Positions 50,170-60,002 of a stretch of 64,000 bases of DNA are shown here, piece after piece. This DNA comes from Scleroderma bovista (Eukaryota; Basidiomycota; Agaricomycetes; Boletales; Sclerodermataceae). A program made the translations under genes and the position numbers. The stretch covers positions 1-64,000 of the forward strand of contig JAYMGJ010000761.1 in assembly GCA_037178675.1 (NCBI GenBank), in the 5' to 3' direction. The stretch's first letter is position 1, and every line of letters begins with the position of its first letter. A model generated the notes under the pieces. It was given only the letters and a program-made list of their open reading frames with translations, had not been told where the DNA came from and did not search any database.

Positions 50170-50832
50170 ATGTCTAATGCAGTGGCTAAGTATATTGTGA
50201 TGGAAGTAATTACAGATTCCCTCCTCGCACGACTCATGCACCATGAGCTCGCCCACACATTCTACAGCCACCTCGCAGCCATTTTTGGCAACCTTGAACC
50301 CATAGCTATCAAATTACCAGTGGAACGGAGCAACGAAGATGAGCCTCTTGGAGAGGACTTGCACTCAAAGTCAGATGGCGCTGACTCAACGCGCACCACA
50401 GACATTGTTGAAGGAAAAGATGTCGAACTTCGAGCTGGTGCAGCCACAGAAAACCCCAAAGAACCACCATATGCACCTGATGGACTGTCAAGCCTAGACA
50501 GGAGCCAGGAGATGGAGCAGAGTGGAAGGGAGCGCAACACGTGTGACCCAGATCGCAATAGAGACCATGGATGTCACCTATTTGAGCCAAAAATGACTCA
50601 AATCCATGATGAAAAACCCAGTGGCAGCATGCCAACTGGTATCCCCAGTATTCCCAATATGAACAATACACCTATCTACTCTAAAGACCCAGGAGACCCG
50701 CCAAACATGCCTGATGGAATGTCGAGGGGAGATGTCCAGGAGATGGCCGAAAACGGAGGGCAGTGGCAGCGCACCATGCACGAGGTGAATCAGAACGACA
50801 GAATGGCTTCGCCAGCCCCATCAGCAAGGTGA
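50170..50832 (+). CDS. Gag-like ORF of an LTR element (UBN2/copia-like, uncertain)
   Basis: 220-codon ORF. The first 50 residues (SNAVAKYIVMEVITDSLLAR, then LAHTFYSHLAAIFG) resemble the helical gag part of copia-type elements, where a short helix pair precedes an F-rich segment. The rest is hydrophilic and Pro/Asp/Asn-rich and carries two diverged internal repeats (APDGLSSLDRSQEMEQSGRE and MPDGMSRGDVQEMAENGG). No zinc knuckle, protease or polymerase follows; a satellite array begins 30 bp after the stop. Probably a solitary or decayed transposon ORF. Confidence 0.45.
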   Translation: MSNAVAKYIVMEVITDSLLARLMHHELAHTFYSHLAAIFGNLEPIAIKLPVERSNEDEPLGEDLHSKSDGADSTRTTDIVEGKDVELRAGAATENPKEPPYAPDGLSSLDRSQEMEQSGRERNTCDPDRNRDHGCHLFEPKMTQIHDEKPSGSMPTGIPSIPNMNNTPIYSKDPGDPPNMPDGMSRGDVQEMAENGGQWQRTMHEVNQNDRMASPAPSAR

Positions 50833-50859
50833 CAATTTCTCTGACAGCACTTAGGTGTC

Positions 50860-51990
50860 TTAACAGTCTGAAATGGTCTGACATGACTTAACAGTCTGGG
50901 AGCATCTGGGATCAGACTGGGAGTTCTGGAATCAGACATTTAAGACCACTCCAGAGCAGTTAGAGAAGTCAGACCCCCAGACAGTAAGTCAGTCAGACAC
51001 TTAAGACCACCCAGACCACCCAGACCAGTCAGACCCCCCAGACCATAAGTCAGTCAGACATTTAAGACCACTTCAGACCAATCAGACCAATCAGACCCCT
51101 CAGACAGTAAGTCAGTCAGACATTTAAGACCAGTACAGACCAGTCAGACCCCCCAGACAGTAAGTCAGCCAGACACTTAAGACCACCTAGACCACCCAGA
51201 CCCCTCAGACAGTAAGTTCATCAGACACTTAAGACTACCCAGACCACCCAGACCCCTCAAACAGTAAGTTAGTCAGACACTTAAGACCACCCAGACCACC
51301 CAGACCACTCAGATCCCCAGACAGTAAGTTAGTCAGACACTTAAGACCACCCAGACCATCCAGAGCAGTTAGACCCCTCAGACAGTAAGTCAGTCAGACC
51401 ACCCAGACCATCCAGACCCTTCAGACAATAAGTTAGTCAGACACTTAAGACCACCCAGACCACCCAGACTGCCTAGAGTTCTAGACAGTAATTCAGTCAG
51501 ACAACTAAGACAACTCCAGATCAGTCAGATCAGTCAGACCCTCCAGACAGTAAGGCAGTCAGACATTTAAGACCTGCCAGACCAGTTAGACCAGTCAGAC
51601 TGGTCAGACCCACCAGACAGTCAGACTAGTCAGAAGTGGCCAGACACACCAGACAGTCAGGCCAGTCAGACACTTCAGGCAACTCCAAACCAGTCAGAGC
51701 AATCAGAGCATCAGACCCCTCAGATAGTCAGAGCAGTCAGACACTTCGGACTGCTCCAGACCAGTCAGAGGGGTCAGAGAGGTCAGACCCACCAGACAGT
51801 CAGGCCAGTCAGATACTTCAGGCCAATCCAGACTAGTCAGAGTGGTTAGAGTTGTCAGACATTCTAGGCAGTCAGACCAGTCAGGCACTTCAGACTGCTC
51901 CAGACCAGTCAGTGGTCAGAGTGATCAGACCCACCAGACAGTCAGGTGAGTCAGACAGTCCAGACAGCTCCAGACCAGTCAGAACTCCCA
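50860..51990. repeat. CAGAC-type satellite with nested period
   Basis: About 1.1 kb of CAGACCA/CAGTCAGAC words about 9-10 bp long, arranged in a longer unit marked by TTAAGAC. That marker recurs at about 50940, 51001, 51062, 51124, 51177, 51229, 51281, 51341 and 51444, giving steps of 61, 61, 62, 53, 52, 52, 60 and 103. A second marker, CAGTAAGT, precedes most units. The right third (from about 51580) keeps only the short unit. Confidence 0.85.
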
Positions 51991-54231
51991 TACCAGAACA
52001 ACCAAAGAAGCAGAAGAAACAATAGAGAAACAAAGGAGAAAAGGAAGAATCATTTTTAGTGCCCAAATGTCAAATTTAGGCGCCCAGTGCCTGCATTCCA
52101 ATATTTTGAATAGCTCCACTGTTTTTGAAGCTATCAATCATGTGACTATACCATCATGGAGCCTAGACCATGGTCTATCTGCCTGTCAAGTTCCAACATA
52201 AATCCATTTATTTCCCATGGAGATATTCCACCTGCAATCCAGACACCTGCTTCATCACTCACTATGGAGTCCACATTTTCTCTGGAACGTTTCTCTGCTA
52301 TTTCAGCAGACCTCAACTATGTCCTGCTCTTGGGACAGCCTCTCCCTGAGCTCCTGTGTACTGTCTGGTACATATCTTCCCAGCCTGCTCCCTCAGTCCC
52401 TCTCATTCTCGGTCAGCGCGTTCTCCTTGTCAGTCCTGTGTCGCGCACATACTTTGGTCATCTCAAGTCTATCGTTAGACTTGGAAATTCATACCTGGTT
52501 GTCTTTGTGTCTCCTGAGTCCTCTGCATATGGTCCTTTTATCCCAGAGTCCTGTCACATCCATCTCCCTCTATCATTCATCTCGCTTCCCTGGACACGTT
52601 GAATCTGCTATTCATGTTTCACTTCCCTGCTATCCTGCAACAAACACGAATGAAACAGTGCTCTAGAACCCTTCTTAAGAGCCCTAATAGAGTACAGAAC
52701 CTTCCCCTTACTGCTCAAGGGAAGACTGCACTTTGGGAGCACCAAATTTCGCGTTTTTGCTCTACAGAAGCTCAATCCATGGGATTTGTGACACTCTGTG
52801 ACCAGCTGTGACTCTACTTGTCATTCCAGGCCCCCTGACACTGCTCTTCTGGTCGGATCAATTATTTTATTATCCCCTAGCCACTCCCATCAGTGGCACT
52901 GCTTCAGAAGCTCATCTCCAGATCTAAAGTTCAATCAATCAGAGGTTGTGCTTCCCTTCTGTCTGAGTCACACAGAGTCACTCTGGCTCACTCTGACTCA
53001 CTCTGCTGCGCATTATTCATCCCCTCTTGGCATTACTAATCCCCATTACTCCCCTTACCAATCACTTACCAATCATCCTTCAAATCATGCTTATCATGCT
53101 GCTTATCAATTCATGACTCATGCCCCTATGATTCATATGCATTATGTCATCGCATATGCTCATTTAGCTTCGATCTACTCATCCCATGCTTTCCCCCCCC
53201 TCTTTTGGGCCCCATGCAATGATTTTTCCATATTCTTGGTTATGCACCCCTTTTTGCCTGTGCTTTTGCTCTTTCCCTTGGCTCAGCAGCTTGTTCAGGC
53301 TCTCCCCATCGGTGACTCAGCCTGATTACACTGCTTATCAATCACTTACCAATTTCTTACCAAGCACTTAGTCATTTGTGCTTACAGGGCCACAGCCCCT
53401 CCTGTATATAAACCAGCAGCCAAAGGCTGCAAGGAAGTGTCTGCTTCCCCCTGAATAAAGCAACCACATTCACTCTCCCTCACTGTCTATAAGCTCCCTC
53501 TTTGTCTTTGGACTTGTAGGTCACCCAGTGCTGGCCTAAAGCTCCTATATTGCTGTTTATCAGATATATCTTGTATCTGATCATTTCTCTAGGCTGAAGC
53601 GCAGTCTAGCATCTCTGTCCACTCCATCCCATCACTGTCCATCGCATTCTTGAAGCAGGAACTGTCCCCTTGCTTCCCTGTTGCTCCATCACTGCTGTTA
53701 CACCCCTGTCATCAATCTATCATTGCTCTTCAATCCCAGGACTCTTCCTAACCACTATGGTAGGCTGAAGAGGAGTCAATACCATCCCAAGTCGCATTCC
53801 ATCCCCATCAGAAGCCCTTCCCTTCCCTCCTACATCCTGCCTGTAGGTGTGCAGCACATCCCCCTGAGGAGATTAAAAACCAGATATGCAAAGGAAGACC
53901 ACCACTCGCATTTTGCTGTCATTTGGTGTTGGTTGTTGGTTGTTCTGACCTCTTCCCTCACTTAGGCGCACAGTGTTTGACCCAGAGACTGCGGAAAGAG
54001 TTTCAGGCCTTTCGAAGTATGCATGAGGCTTCTGCCCTAGCTCCCCTCTCCCCCTGCACCGCTCCCACAGTGGTGCCCCCTCACCCTCCCTCCCCCTCCT
54101 CATCCTTGTCTATGTCCATTGTCCTGGATGGCACAGCCCACCCACAGCATAGATGGTTGCAGCCGCTGCTAGACAACAACCACTGCCCCATCTCTATCCA
54201 TCACGCCATCAATTCATCCATGGTCCCTTTT
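51991..54231. other. Transposon-derived, uncharacterised
   Basis: No recognisable domain. ORFs at 52156-52602, 52798-53325 and 53923-54276 lack motifs. Base use (CT-rich on this strand) and the LTR-like promoter at 53405 suggest one or more decayed LTR elements reading left to right. Confidence 0.4.
53405..53459 (+). promoter_or_regulatory. LTR-like core promoter and poly(A) signal
   Basis: TATATAAA (53405-53412), then the small hairpin GCAGCC-AAA-GGCTGC, then AATAAA (53454-53459). TATA box and AATAAA 40-50 bp apart is the layout of a retrotransposon LTR. The LTR ends could not be defined. Confidence 0.35.
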
Positions 54232-54531
54232 GTTGAAATTCCCGGTCCCTACAGTACTGTTCCCCTTTATTCTTAGTATGGACATGCCGAGCATTCCTTA
54301 CATAATCATGGTCATTCCTCATAGGATGTTTTTTCGTTTTGTACCTCAGTCTCTGTTTGCACAGAAGTACTGAGGTAAGACTATCCTACACACTCTTTTA
54401 CTATCATACTGACCCATGTAGTCTGTTCTGACTCTTGTCTAGGTTAGTTAAATAGAGTCTCTGTTTGCACAGAAGTACTGAGTCTGTTCTGACTCTTGTC
54501 TAGTGTCGAGCTGCACCAGTTCACCTCACAA
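54232..54531 (+). mobile_element. Structured X-I-Y-X-Y repeat, copy B, with leader and tail
   Basis: Leader begins GTTGAAATTCC (54232), then CTTACATAAT, then hairpin CCTCAGT/ACTGAGG (54344-54375). X1 is 54348-54374 (27 nt); the intron-like spacer 54375-54421 starts GTAAG, has TACTGAC and ends TAG; Y1 is 54422-54442; a 13-nt spacer (GTTAGTTAAATAG) follows; X2 is 54456-54482 and Y2 is 54483-54503, both identical to the first copies. The tail ends CTCACAAA. The bases just outside share only CCTTT, so a target duplication is weak here. Confidence 0.7.
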
Positions 54532-54727
54532 AACCTTTCTATCCTCTCAGCATGCCCAAGGATGTGCAACTGGTAGTGCAGGCCATCTTCTCTGCAGACA
54601 TGCCTCGGTTCATGGGTCTCAACTCCAACAGCGACCTCCAGGTTGCTGTCCAGGCCCCATCAGAGCTAGTGGTCAGCGCGATAGTCATGCCTGAGGGTGC
54701 TTGTTTGCCCCCACCTCCAAACATATG

Positions 54728-54872
54728 TTAGCTCAGAGGCAAACTCAGTATCTGGTGTGGAACACTGGATATATAACTGACCTAGCTCAGAGGCAAACTA
54801 AGTAAGTTAGTACTAAGTAAAGGAAAGTGTGACTAGATGTCTTACCTCAGTGTCTGGTGTGGAACACTGAGG
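54728..54872 (-). mobile_element. Structured X-I-Y-X-Y repeat, copy D
   Basis: Minus strand. Hairpin CCTCAGTGT/ACACTGAGG (54845-54872 with X1 54846-54868), spacer 54798-54845 (GTAAG, TACTAAC, TTAG), Y1 TTTGCCTCTGAGCTAG (54782-54797), 15-nt spacer (54767-54781), X2 (54744-54766, one mismatch) and Y2 (54728-54743, one mismatch). It faces copy B tail-to-tail 224 nt away. Confidence 0.7.
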
Positions 54873-55009
54873 TGAAAGCTCTTGTCGTTGTCCATTTTGA
54901 CTGACCAAGGTAGGCTTTCTATTCTGTTTGCACTTAGCTGACCTTTTCCTTCCTTTACAGCCCTTTGACATCTGTTTTGACAGGTTACCAGGTCATTCCC
55001 ACGTGGATA

Positions 55010-55600
55010 TCCACCTTGCCTGCAATCTGGCGCCCTCAAGTCGTCCGTTTCGCCTGTAGGAGGCATGTTTCAAGTCAGCAGGTCGAGTGGGTGACTCAGG
55101 ACCCTTTGGCAGGTATGTCTGTCTCTGTCTGTCCATTTCCCGTCCCTTCTAACCTCCAATTTGATCATCTCACCTCCAAACTCGAGTTTGGGGGTTGAGT
55201 CGCCTTGATGGCATGATCAGTCTCGATCAGATCGATTGGATGGTTTTGCTAACTCATTTACAGCATCCTCTTGCTGTTTCAACACGGGAGCTTGGGTGGT
55301 AGGCCCATCAGAGCCCTCAGTGCTCATTGGCACCCTCCAGCCGTCCATTTTGCGGCATTGCCTGTAGGAGGCGCGTTTCGAGTCAGCAGCTTGAGCAGTC
55401 GATTCAGGGCCCTTTGGTAGGTATGTCCCTCATCATCTGTCCACTTTTCGTCCTTTCTAATGTCCGCTTCAATTCTCTCGCCTCCAGATTTGAATTTGGG
55501 GGTCAAGTCGCTTTGATAGTGTGATCTCAGATCTCCCTTGATCGGATGGAACGGATGGATTTACTGACCCATTTACAGCTTCCTCTCAACGTCTCCACAC
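55010..55600. repeat. Two diverged tandem copies of a roughly 300-bp unit
   Basis: The segments at about 55015-55280 and 55325-55580 align. Both contain CTGTAGGAGGC, GTTTC-AGTCAGCAG, TTTGG-AGGTATGTC, GTCCA-TTT-CGTC, GAATTTGGGGGT-like sequence and CATTTACAGC. Similarity is also visible in the minus-strand reading (KWTD..HT.QR, then PPTG), and the plus reading keeps RR.VSSQQ and EFGG. Probably a duplicated fragment of an unknown transposon gene. Confidence 0.6.
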
Positions 55601-56697
55601 AGGTACTCGAGCAGTGGCTCATCAGAGCCCTCCACGGTGCTCGTTGGCATGCTCAAGCCTCCAGGTGAGTTCGAGTGTCTTTTGATGGATTGTTGGCCTG
55701 TCCTGCATGCTAACCCTCCCATTTCTTCAGTGTTTAGGTGTATTCTATGAACGGTGATGTGGCCGAGGCCGTTTGTGCTCACTATTGCAACCCTTCGGCT
55801 CTCGCCATTGAATTCGTTCAATTTTGGCTTGTTTAATTGCAGTTGGACCATTTGGCTGGGTGTTATGGAGTCATCTCCAGGGCAGTTGACATTTGATATG
55901 TCCCCTGGTGCTCCGTGCTTGAGCTTTCTGACTGGTAGTCCATTTTTAGCAAATGTTTCGCGCGGTGTCCTGTCACCAGTGATTGGGGGTATACACTGCA
56001 AGCATTTCTCAGTGTTTCATGACAAAACATTGTAAAAAAATAAAGGAAAGAGATACTCTTTTATTTACAATTTTGTTTAACAAAAAAGACAAATATCATA
56101 CAGCATCATTTTCATCTTTTTTTGTGTCAAAACATGATTTGAGATCATTTCTAATGTTGAGAATATAAAAAATTTAATCTTTTTCTTCTGCCTGTTCCTT
56201 GCAAAACAAATAAGGAAAAAACAATGTAACTTTTCTCATAGCAAGCATTTTGGCATGTTTTATTAGAAATAAGATAGCATATTATTCTTCAGAACATGTT
56301 GAAAGAAAACAACAAAATTTTCTTCAAGAAACATGGTTGTTCCTGGATGCTGATTGGCTGGCTAGTATGGCGTAATTTCTGCACATTTAGAGCCGCGCCG
56401 CGCTTTTCTCTCTTACTGTGAAAAAAAAATTTATTATGTGCACATTTAGACTAGATAGCTGCGCGTTGTTTCACACATCGGCCTCAAAATATTTGCTTGC
56501 GCGTTGTCAGACTAGTTCTGTTGCCGCAAGAAAAAAATAGATATTTCCCCACGCATTTTAGATTATTTAGCTGCGCGTTACAAGTTTTTGCTTTGTGCAT
56601 TTACTGTAAATTATTGTCGAAAGTATGTGCGCAGTGATTTATTTGCCTATGAACTTAAGAACAGTATCTGTACCCTAGATTTCTAATGTACGAGTAC
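55601..56697. other. AT-rich region with short dispersed repeats
   Basis: From about 56030 the sequence turns AT-rich (runs of A and T of 6-9). Words of the type CACATTTAGA and TAGCTGCGCGTT recur near 56387, 56439 and 56551. A minus-strand ORF (55573-56001, ITGDRTPRETFAKNGLPVRK) has no recognised domain. No gene claimed. Confidence 0.4.
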
Positions 56698-57108
56698 TTA
56701 AATCACAGGTGAAGATGGTTCAGAGGATGATGGAGAAATTGATGGCCGGAACACGAGCCGTTTCACTAGACTTTCACATACATCCAAGACAAACTTGTCT
56801 GCGTACCCAAAAGCTGTCCTCCAGTCGATAATTCGGAACATGCATGATTTGCATCCGCTGCTGACACGGCCAAAACACATATCTTTGAAGCATTTCACAG
56901 CGTCGTCGTAAGGTTGTGGATTCCGCCCATCAAGAAGAAACTTGCCCATGCCATTCCACCACACCGCATACCAGTCTTCCTCACATCCATCTGGGTCTTG
57001 ACAGTCATCTTCATGGAGAATGCTTGGTGGTTCCGCAGCTACGACGCAACAGTGTCCATCTAAGACAGTTTTTGCATATGCCAAGCCAACAAATGTATCG
57101 TTTCCCAT
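56698..57108 (-). CDS. Hypothetical protein next to an LTR insertion
   Basis: Open frame from ATG at 57108 (MGNDTFVGLAYAKTVLDGH) to the stop at 56698, about 136 residues. Cys/Trp/Asp-rich, with CEEDWYAVWWNGMGKFLLDG and SGCKSCMFRIIDWRTAFGY. No family recognised. The frame remains open beyond the ATG into the LTR that begins 9 bp away (57117), so either this is a complete small gene or its 5' part was cut off by the insertion. Confidence 0.4.
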   Translation of the reverse strand: MGNDTFVGLAYAKTVLDGHCCVVAAEPPSILHEDDCQDPDGCEEDWYAVWWNGMGKFLLDGRNPQPYDDAVKCFKDMCFGRVSSGCKSCMFRIIDWRTAFGYADKFVLDVCESLVKRLVFRPSISPSSSEPSSPVI

Positions 57109-57116
57109 GAGTTGAT

Positions 57117-57891
57117 TGTTACGGACCAACTTTTTATCTTATCTAATCTGTGGTTAGATAGCGTTTATCTTTTCTTAGTGTACAGCCTCTATCTTATCTA
57201 CCTAGTCTAGACCTGTACCTCGTGCTGTACATGCTGCCACCCTTGAAATCATTACACATAGCCTTAGCTCCACAGTGATGTCATTACATAGCCTTCTACC
57301 TGTATGTAGCCTCGTGGATAGCCTTGCGTAGCCCTCGTGTATAGTAGTATATATACAGTGCAATCCAGCACCCAGAGGCTCCCCATTCGAGCTCATCTTG
57401 GGTCTTTGCTTTAGATACTCACGTCCTATCCCTCTCAGAGTCTTAGTGTGTGGTCGGGTCCTTGGTGTTTGCCTAGGGTCATCTCACCTGAGATCGAATC
57501 TACACATCTTACTTGCTCTTCCATGCGCTGTTCCCCAGCCTAGTAAAGAGAAACTATACCCAGACTCCAGGGTTAAGGAGCTTCATCTTCACACCTTCTG
57601 TTTCGTTCACGGCCAGCCTTTAGGGCCGTTCCCATAGTGCTTCAGCATTGGGAGTTTTTAGCACTGTCTCTTTATGTACTGTACACCAGCCCAGGGTCAT
57701 GCCTGGTGTCTGAAGAGCAGCGCCCGATCAAGAGAGGTTTGCAGCCTCAAGGTGATTGAGCTATACATACTTGTAGTTCCTGCGTCCATGCAGAGGTAGA
57801 CCTGTGATCTGCAGCCACTAGCCGTTTGTTCTTTGCATAGCTGTGCCACTGCCCTGACCCGGCAAGCATGACAGGCGAACAAAGTCTTACA
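57117..57891 (+). repeat. 5' LTR of gypsy element 1
   Basis: Begins TGTTACGG and ends CTTACA (TG...CA), 775 bp. Contains a TATATATA promoter near 57348. It is followed by CTTAGTTTAGTGG, the same ACA-CTT boundary as in the LTR of element 2. Ends are inferred from these marks; the 3' partner LTR is not in the window. Confidence 0.6.
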
Positions 57892-58259
57892 CTTAGTTTA
57901 GTGGAACACCTGTGGGGATCTAGTCCCAAATAGCTTACCAATTTCCCCGTCACCTTGTCGAAGCGCAACAAGAGCGCTTGGCAATCATTTACAGTCCCCA
58001 CCCTGACACCCCCATTAAAGCACAAGAAAGGGAGTCGGCAATTGAAGAAGAGTTTCAGTTCACCAATGCTGTCGCTGCCTACAGTCGCCTTGTCAGCGAC
58101 TTCGAGATTCAAGTCCTCCTCGGCTTCCACTGTTCCCTTCCTGTCCCACCCCTGCCAGACCTCCCTCTCGCTTGCCGCCACACGTTCCGGTCTTCCGGTC
58201 TCCGACCGCTTAGACAAAGACCTACCCCCTATTCCCTCCTCCACCCCTACTAGTTTGTT

Positions 58260-59652
58260 ATGGCAGACCTCAACCAGCTCCTTGGACAGCTTATCCAGGG
58301 TCAGATCAACCTTCAGGCCCATATCACGGCCCTTGCAGCTGCACAGCCTCAGCCTGCACCGCCGCCGCGCAAGAAGGTGGTCACGGATCCCAGGAGTTAC
58401 GACGGCTCCCCTCAGAGGTTTCACGAGTGGTGGTCAAAGATCAAGATCTGGCTTCAGATCTCAATGGAGGGGGCAACCAATGCCCAGGTCACCATGGCAG
58501 TACTCTCTTGGCTCACTGGCCCGAAAGCTGGTCGGTGGGCTCAGGTCTGTCTGGACAGCTGCATGGTGGCAGCACATGCACTCGCCAATGCCCCGCCTAT
58601 ACCAGCAGGCCAGCCTGGCCCACTTGGGATGACTTCTCAGAGGAGATAGAAAGGTTCTTTCTCCCTGGTAACAATGCCAAGTGGGCACGTGCCCAACTTC
58701 TCCACCTGAGGCAGGGCCCTAGGCAGAGGATCAATGACTTCTTAGCGCAGTTCGAGGCGCTCAAGAACCAGAGTGGGTGCGTAGATGATTACGCTTGTGA
58801 CCTCCTCGAACGTGCGCTCCAGAGGAAACTCTTGGAGCAAATCTACCTGCAGAACATGCGTCGAGACACGTATGCTCGGCTTGCAGCTTCGTCTCGTGAG
58901 ATGGGGAGAGCACAGGAGCTTTTCCTTATCAATGTTCAGAGTCAGGGGTCGGCCCGCTACTACCAGGGCCAAAATTATTCATCTTCAGCCGCATCTGGGA
59001 GTGGTACCCCCATGGATATAGGTGCCGCTGAGACAAACCAGCAAAGGGGTAAAGGGCCCCAATGCTACAACTGCCAATTATTTGGCCACATTGCATGTGA
59101 GTGCACAAAGCCGCGTCGCCCTCGTCGTGGGCAACAACAAGCACGGGCAACGCAAGCCCAGCCAGAGGATGTCCGGCTAAATGCAGTAAGAGGAATGATG
59201 TTTGCAAAAATGCAGGCGTTTTTCACAGATTTAAAAGATTAGAGAGTGAGGATACATCGGGCATCCTTGCTCTCGAATCTTCTTTGGACACTGCTGTACG
59301 TATTCTGGACTATAGACTTTCTTGTGCTACTACTCCTGCTGTGCAGGAAATATTTAAATACCGTGTTGCTTTGGTACGTACAAAAATAGCGAAAACCCAT
59401 AAAAAAGTGTCTTCTGTAGTTTCTTCTGTCTCGGTTTCTCCTTCTCGCTTTTCTGTTTTATCCATTGATAGTATGGACTGTGACTTGGACTATTCTGTAC
59501 CTTCTAAGGGGGTCCCTGCAAAGGGCTTGGCGCCAGAAGTAAAATTGAGTGTGCTTAATTCCCAATCAAATAAAAATATTCTTTCTCCTTCTTTGGCATC
59601 TAAGGAACCGGAAAGTCCCGCCGGCAGCTTGGAAGTTCTCATGGACTTATGA
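58260..59652 (+). pseudogene. gag region of gypsy element 1
   Basis: Starts MADLNQLLGQLIQGQINLQA. Retrotransposon gag motifs include PRSYDGSPQRFHEWWSKIKI and WLTGPKAGRWAQ. Around 58600-58620 the coding frame must change to continue as WPTWDDFSEEIERFFLPG. A zinc knuckle CYNCQLFGHIACEC (C-x2-C-x4-H-x4-C) lies near 59065-59105. That frame stops at 59242, and reading continues in the next frame (ESEDTSGILALESSLDTAVR) to TGA at 59650. The first shift looks like decay; the change near 59230 could be decay or a gag-pol frameshift site. Confidence 0.75.
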
Positions 59653-59712
59653 AGGTCCTTCACAATGGAACATGAAGTGACAGTACCGGTCTGCATCCGT
59701 GGACCACTTAAT

Positions 59713-60001
59713 GTTGAAATTCCTACTTGATTACTACCATTCTTTGGTACTTACTGATAGTTTCCTTATTGGTGCGATGAGCATCCTTACATAAGCACAG
59801 ACTATTTTCATCCATTCGAGGATTCCTTTCACCTCAGTGTTCCAAGATGAATCACTGAGGTAAGATACTGTTACACACTCTTTTATTTAGTACTAACCTA
59901 CCTACTAAGTTGCCTCTGAGCTAGGTTAGTTATATCAAGTGTTCCAAGATGAATCACTGAGTTGCCTCTGAGCTAGTTCCCTGCACGAGCCATCTAACAA
60001 A
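59713..60001 (+). mobile_element. Structured X-I-Y-X-Y repeat, copy C, inserted in gypsy protease
   Basis: About 289 bp between two ACTTAAT heptamers (59706-59712 and 60002-60008). Leader GTTGAAATTCC, CTTACATAAG near 59786, hairpin CCTCAGT/ACTGAGG (59832-59860). X1 59836-59859, spacer 59860-59909 (GTAAG, TACTAAC, AAG), Y1 59910-59924 (TTGCCTCTGAGCTAG), 13-nt spacer, X2 59938-59961 and Y2 59962-59976, both identical to the first copies. The tail ends CATCTAACAAA. No coding capacity. Confidence 0.75.
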
Positions 60002-60002
60002 A

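Noticed and set aside
51636..51836. ORF inside the satellite (ARHTRQSGQSDTSGNS)
   Set aside because: Simply the translation of the tandem repeat.
50860..51990. CAGAC array as a CRISPR-like array
   Set aside because: No constant-length repeat with unique spacers; it is a slipped tandem satellite in a eukaryotic genome.
58427..58600. Start of the 271-codon ORF at 58427 as the gag N-terminus
   Set aside because: Conserved gag sequence up to about 58600 is in another frame (from 58260); the 58427 frame is gag only after about 58615.
59925..59939. Short GT...AG segment between Y1 and X2 as a second intron
   Set aside because: At 13-16 nt it is far below any workable spliceosomal intron length.
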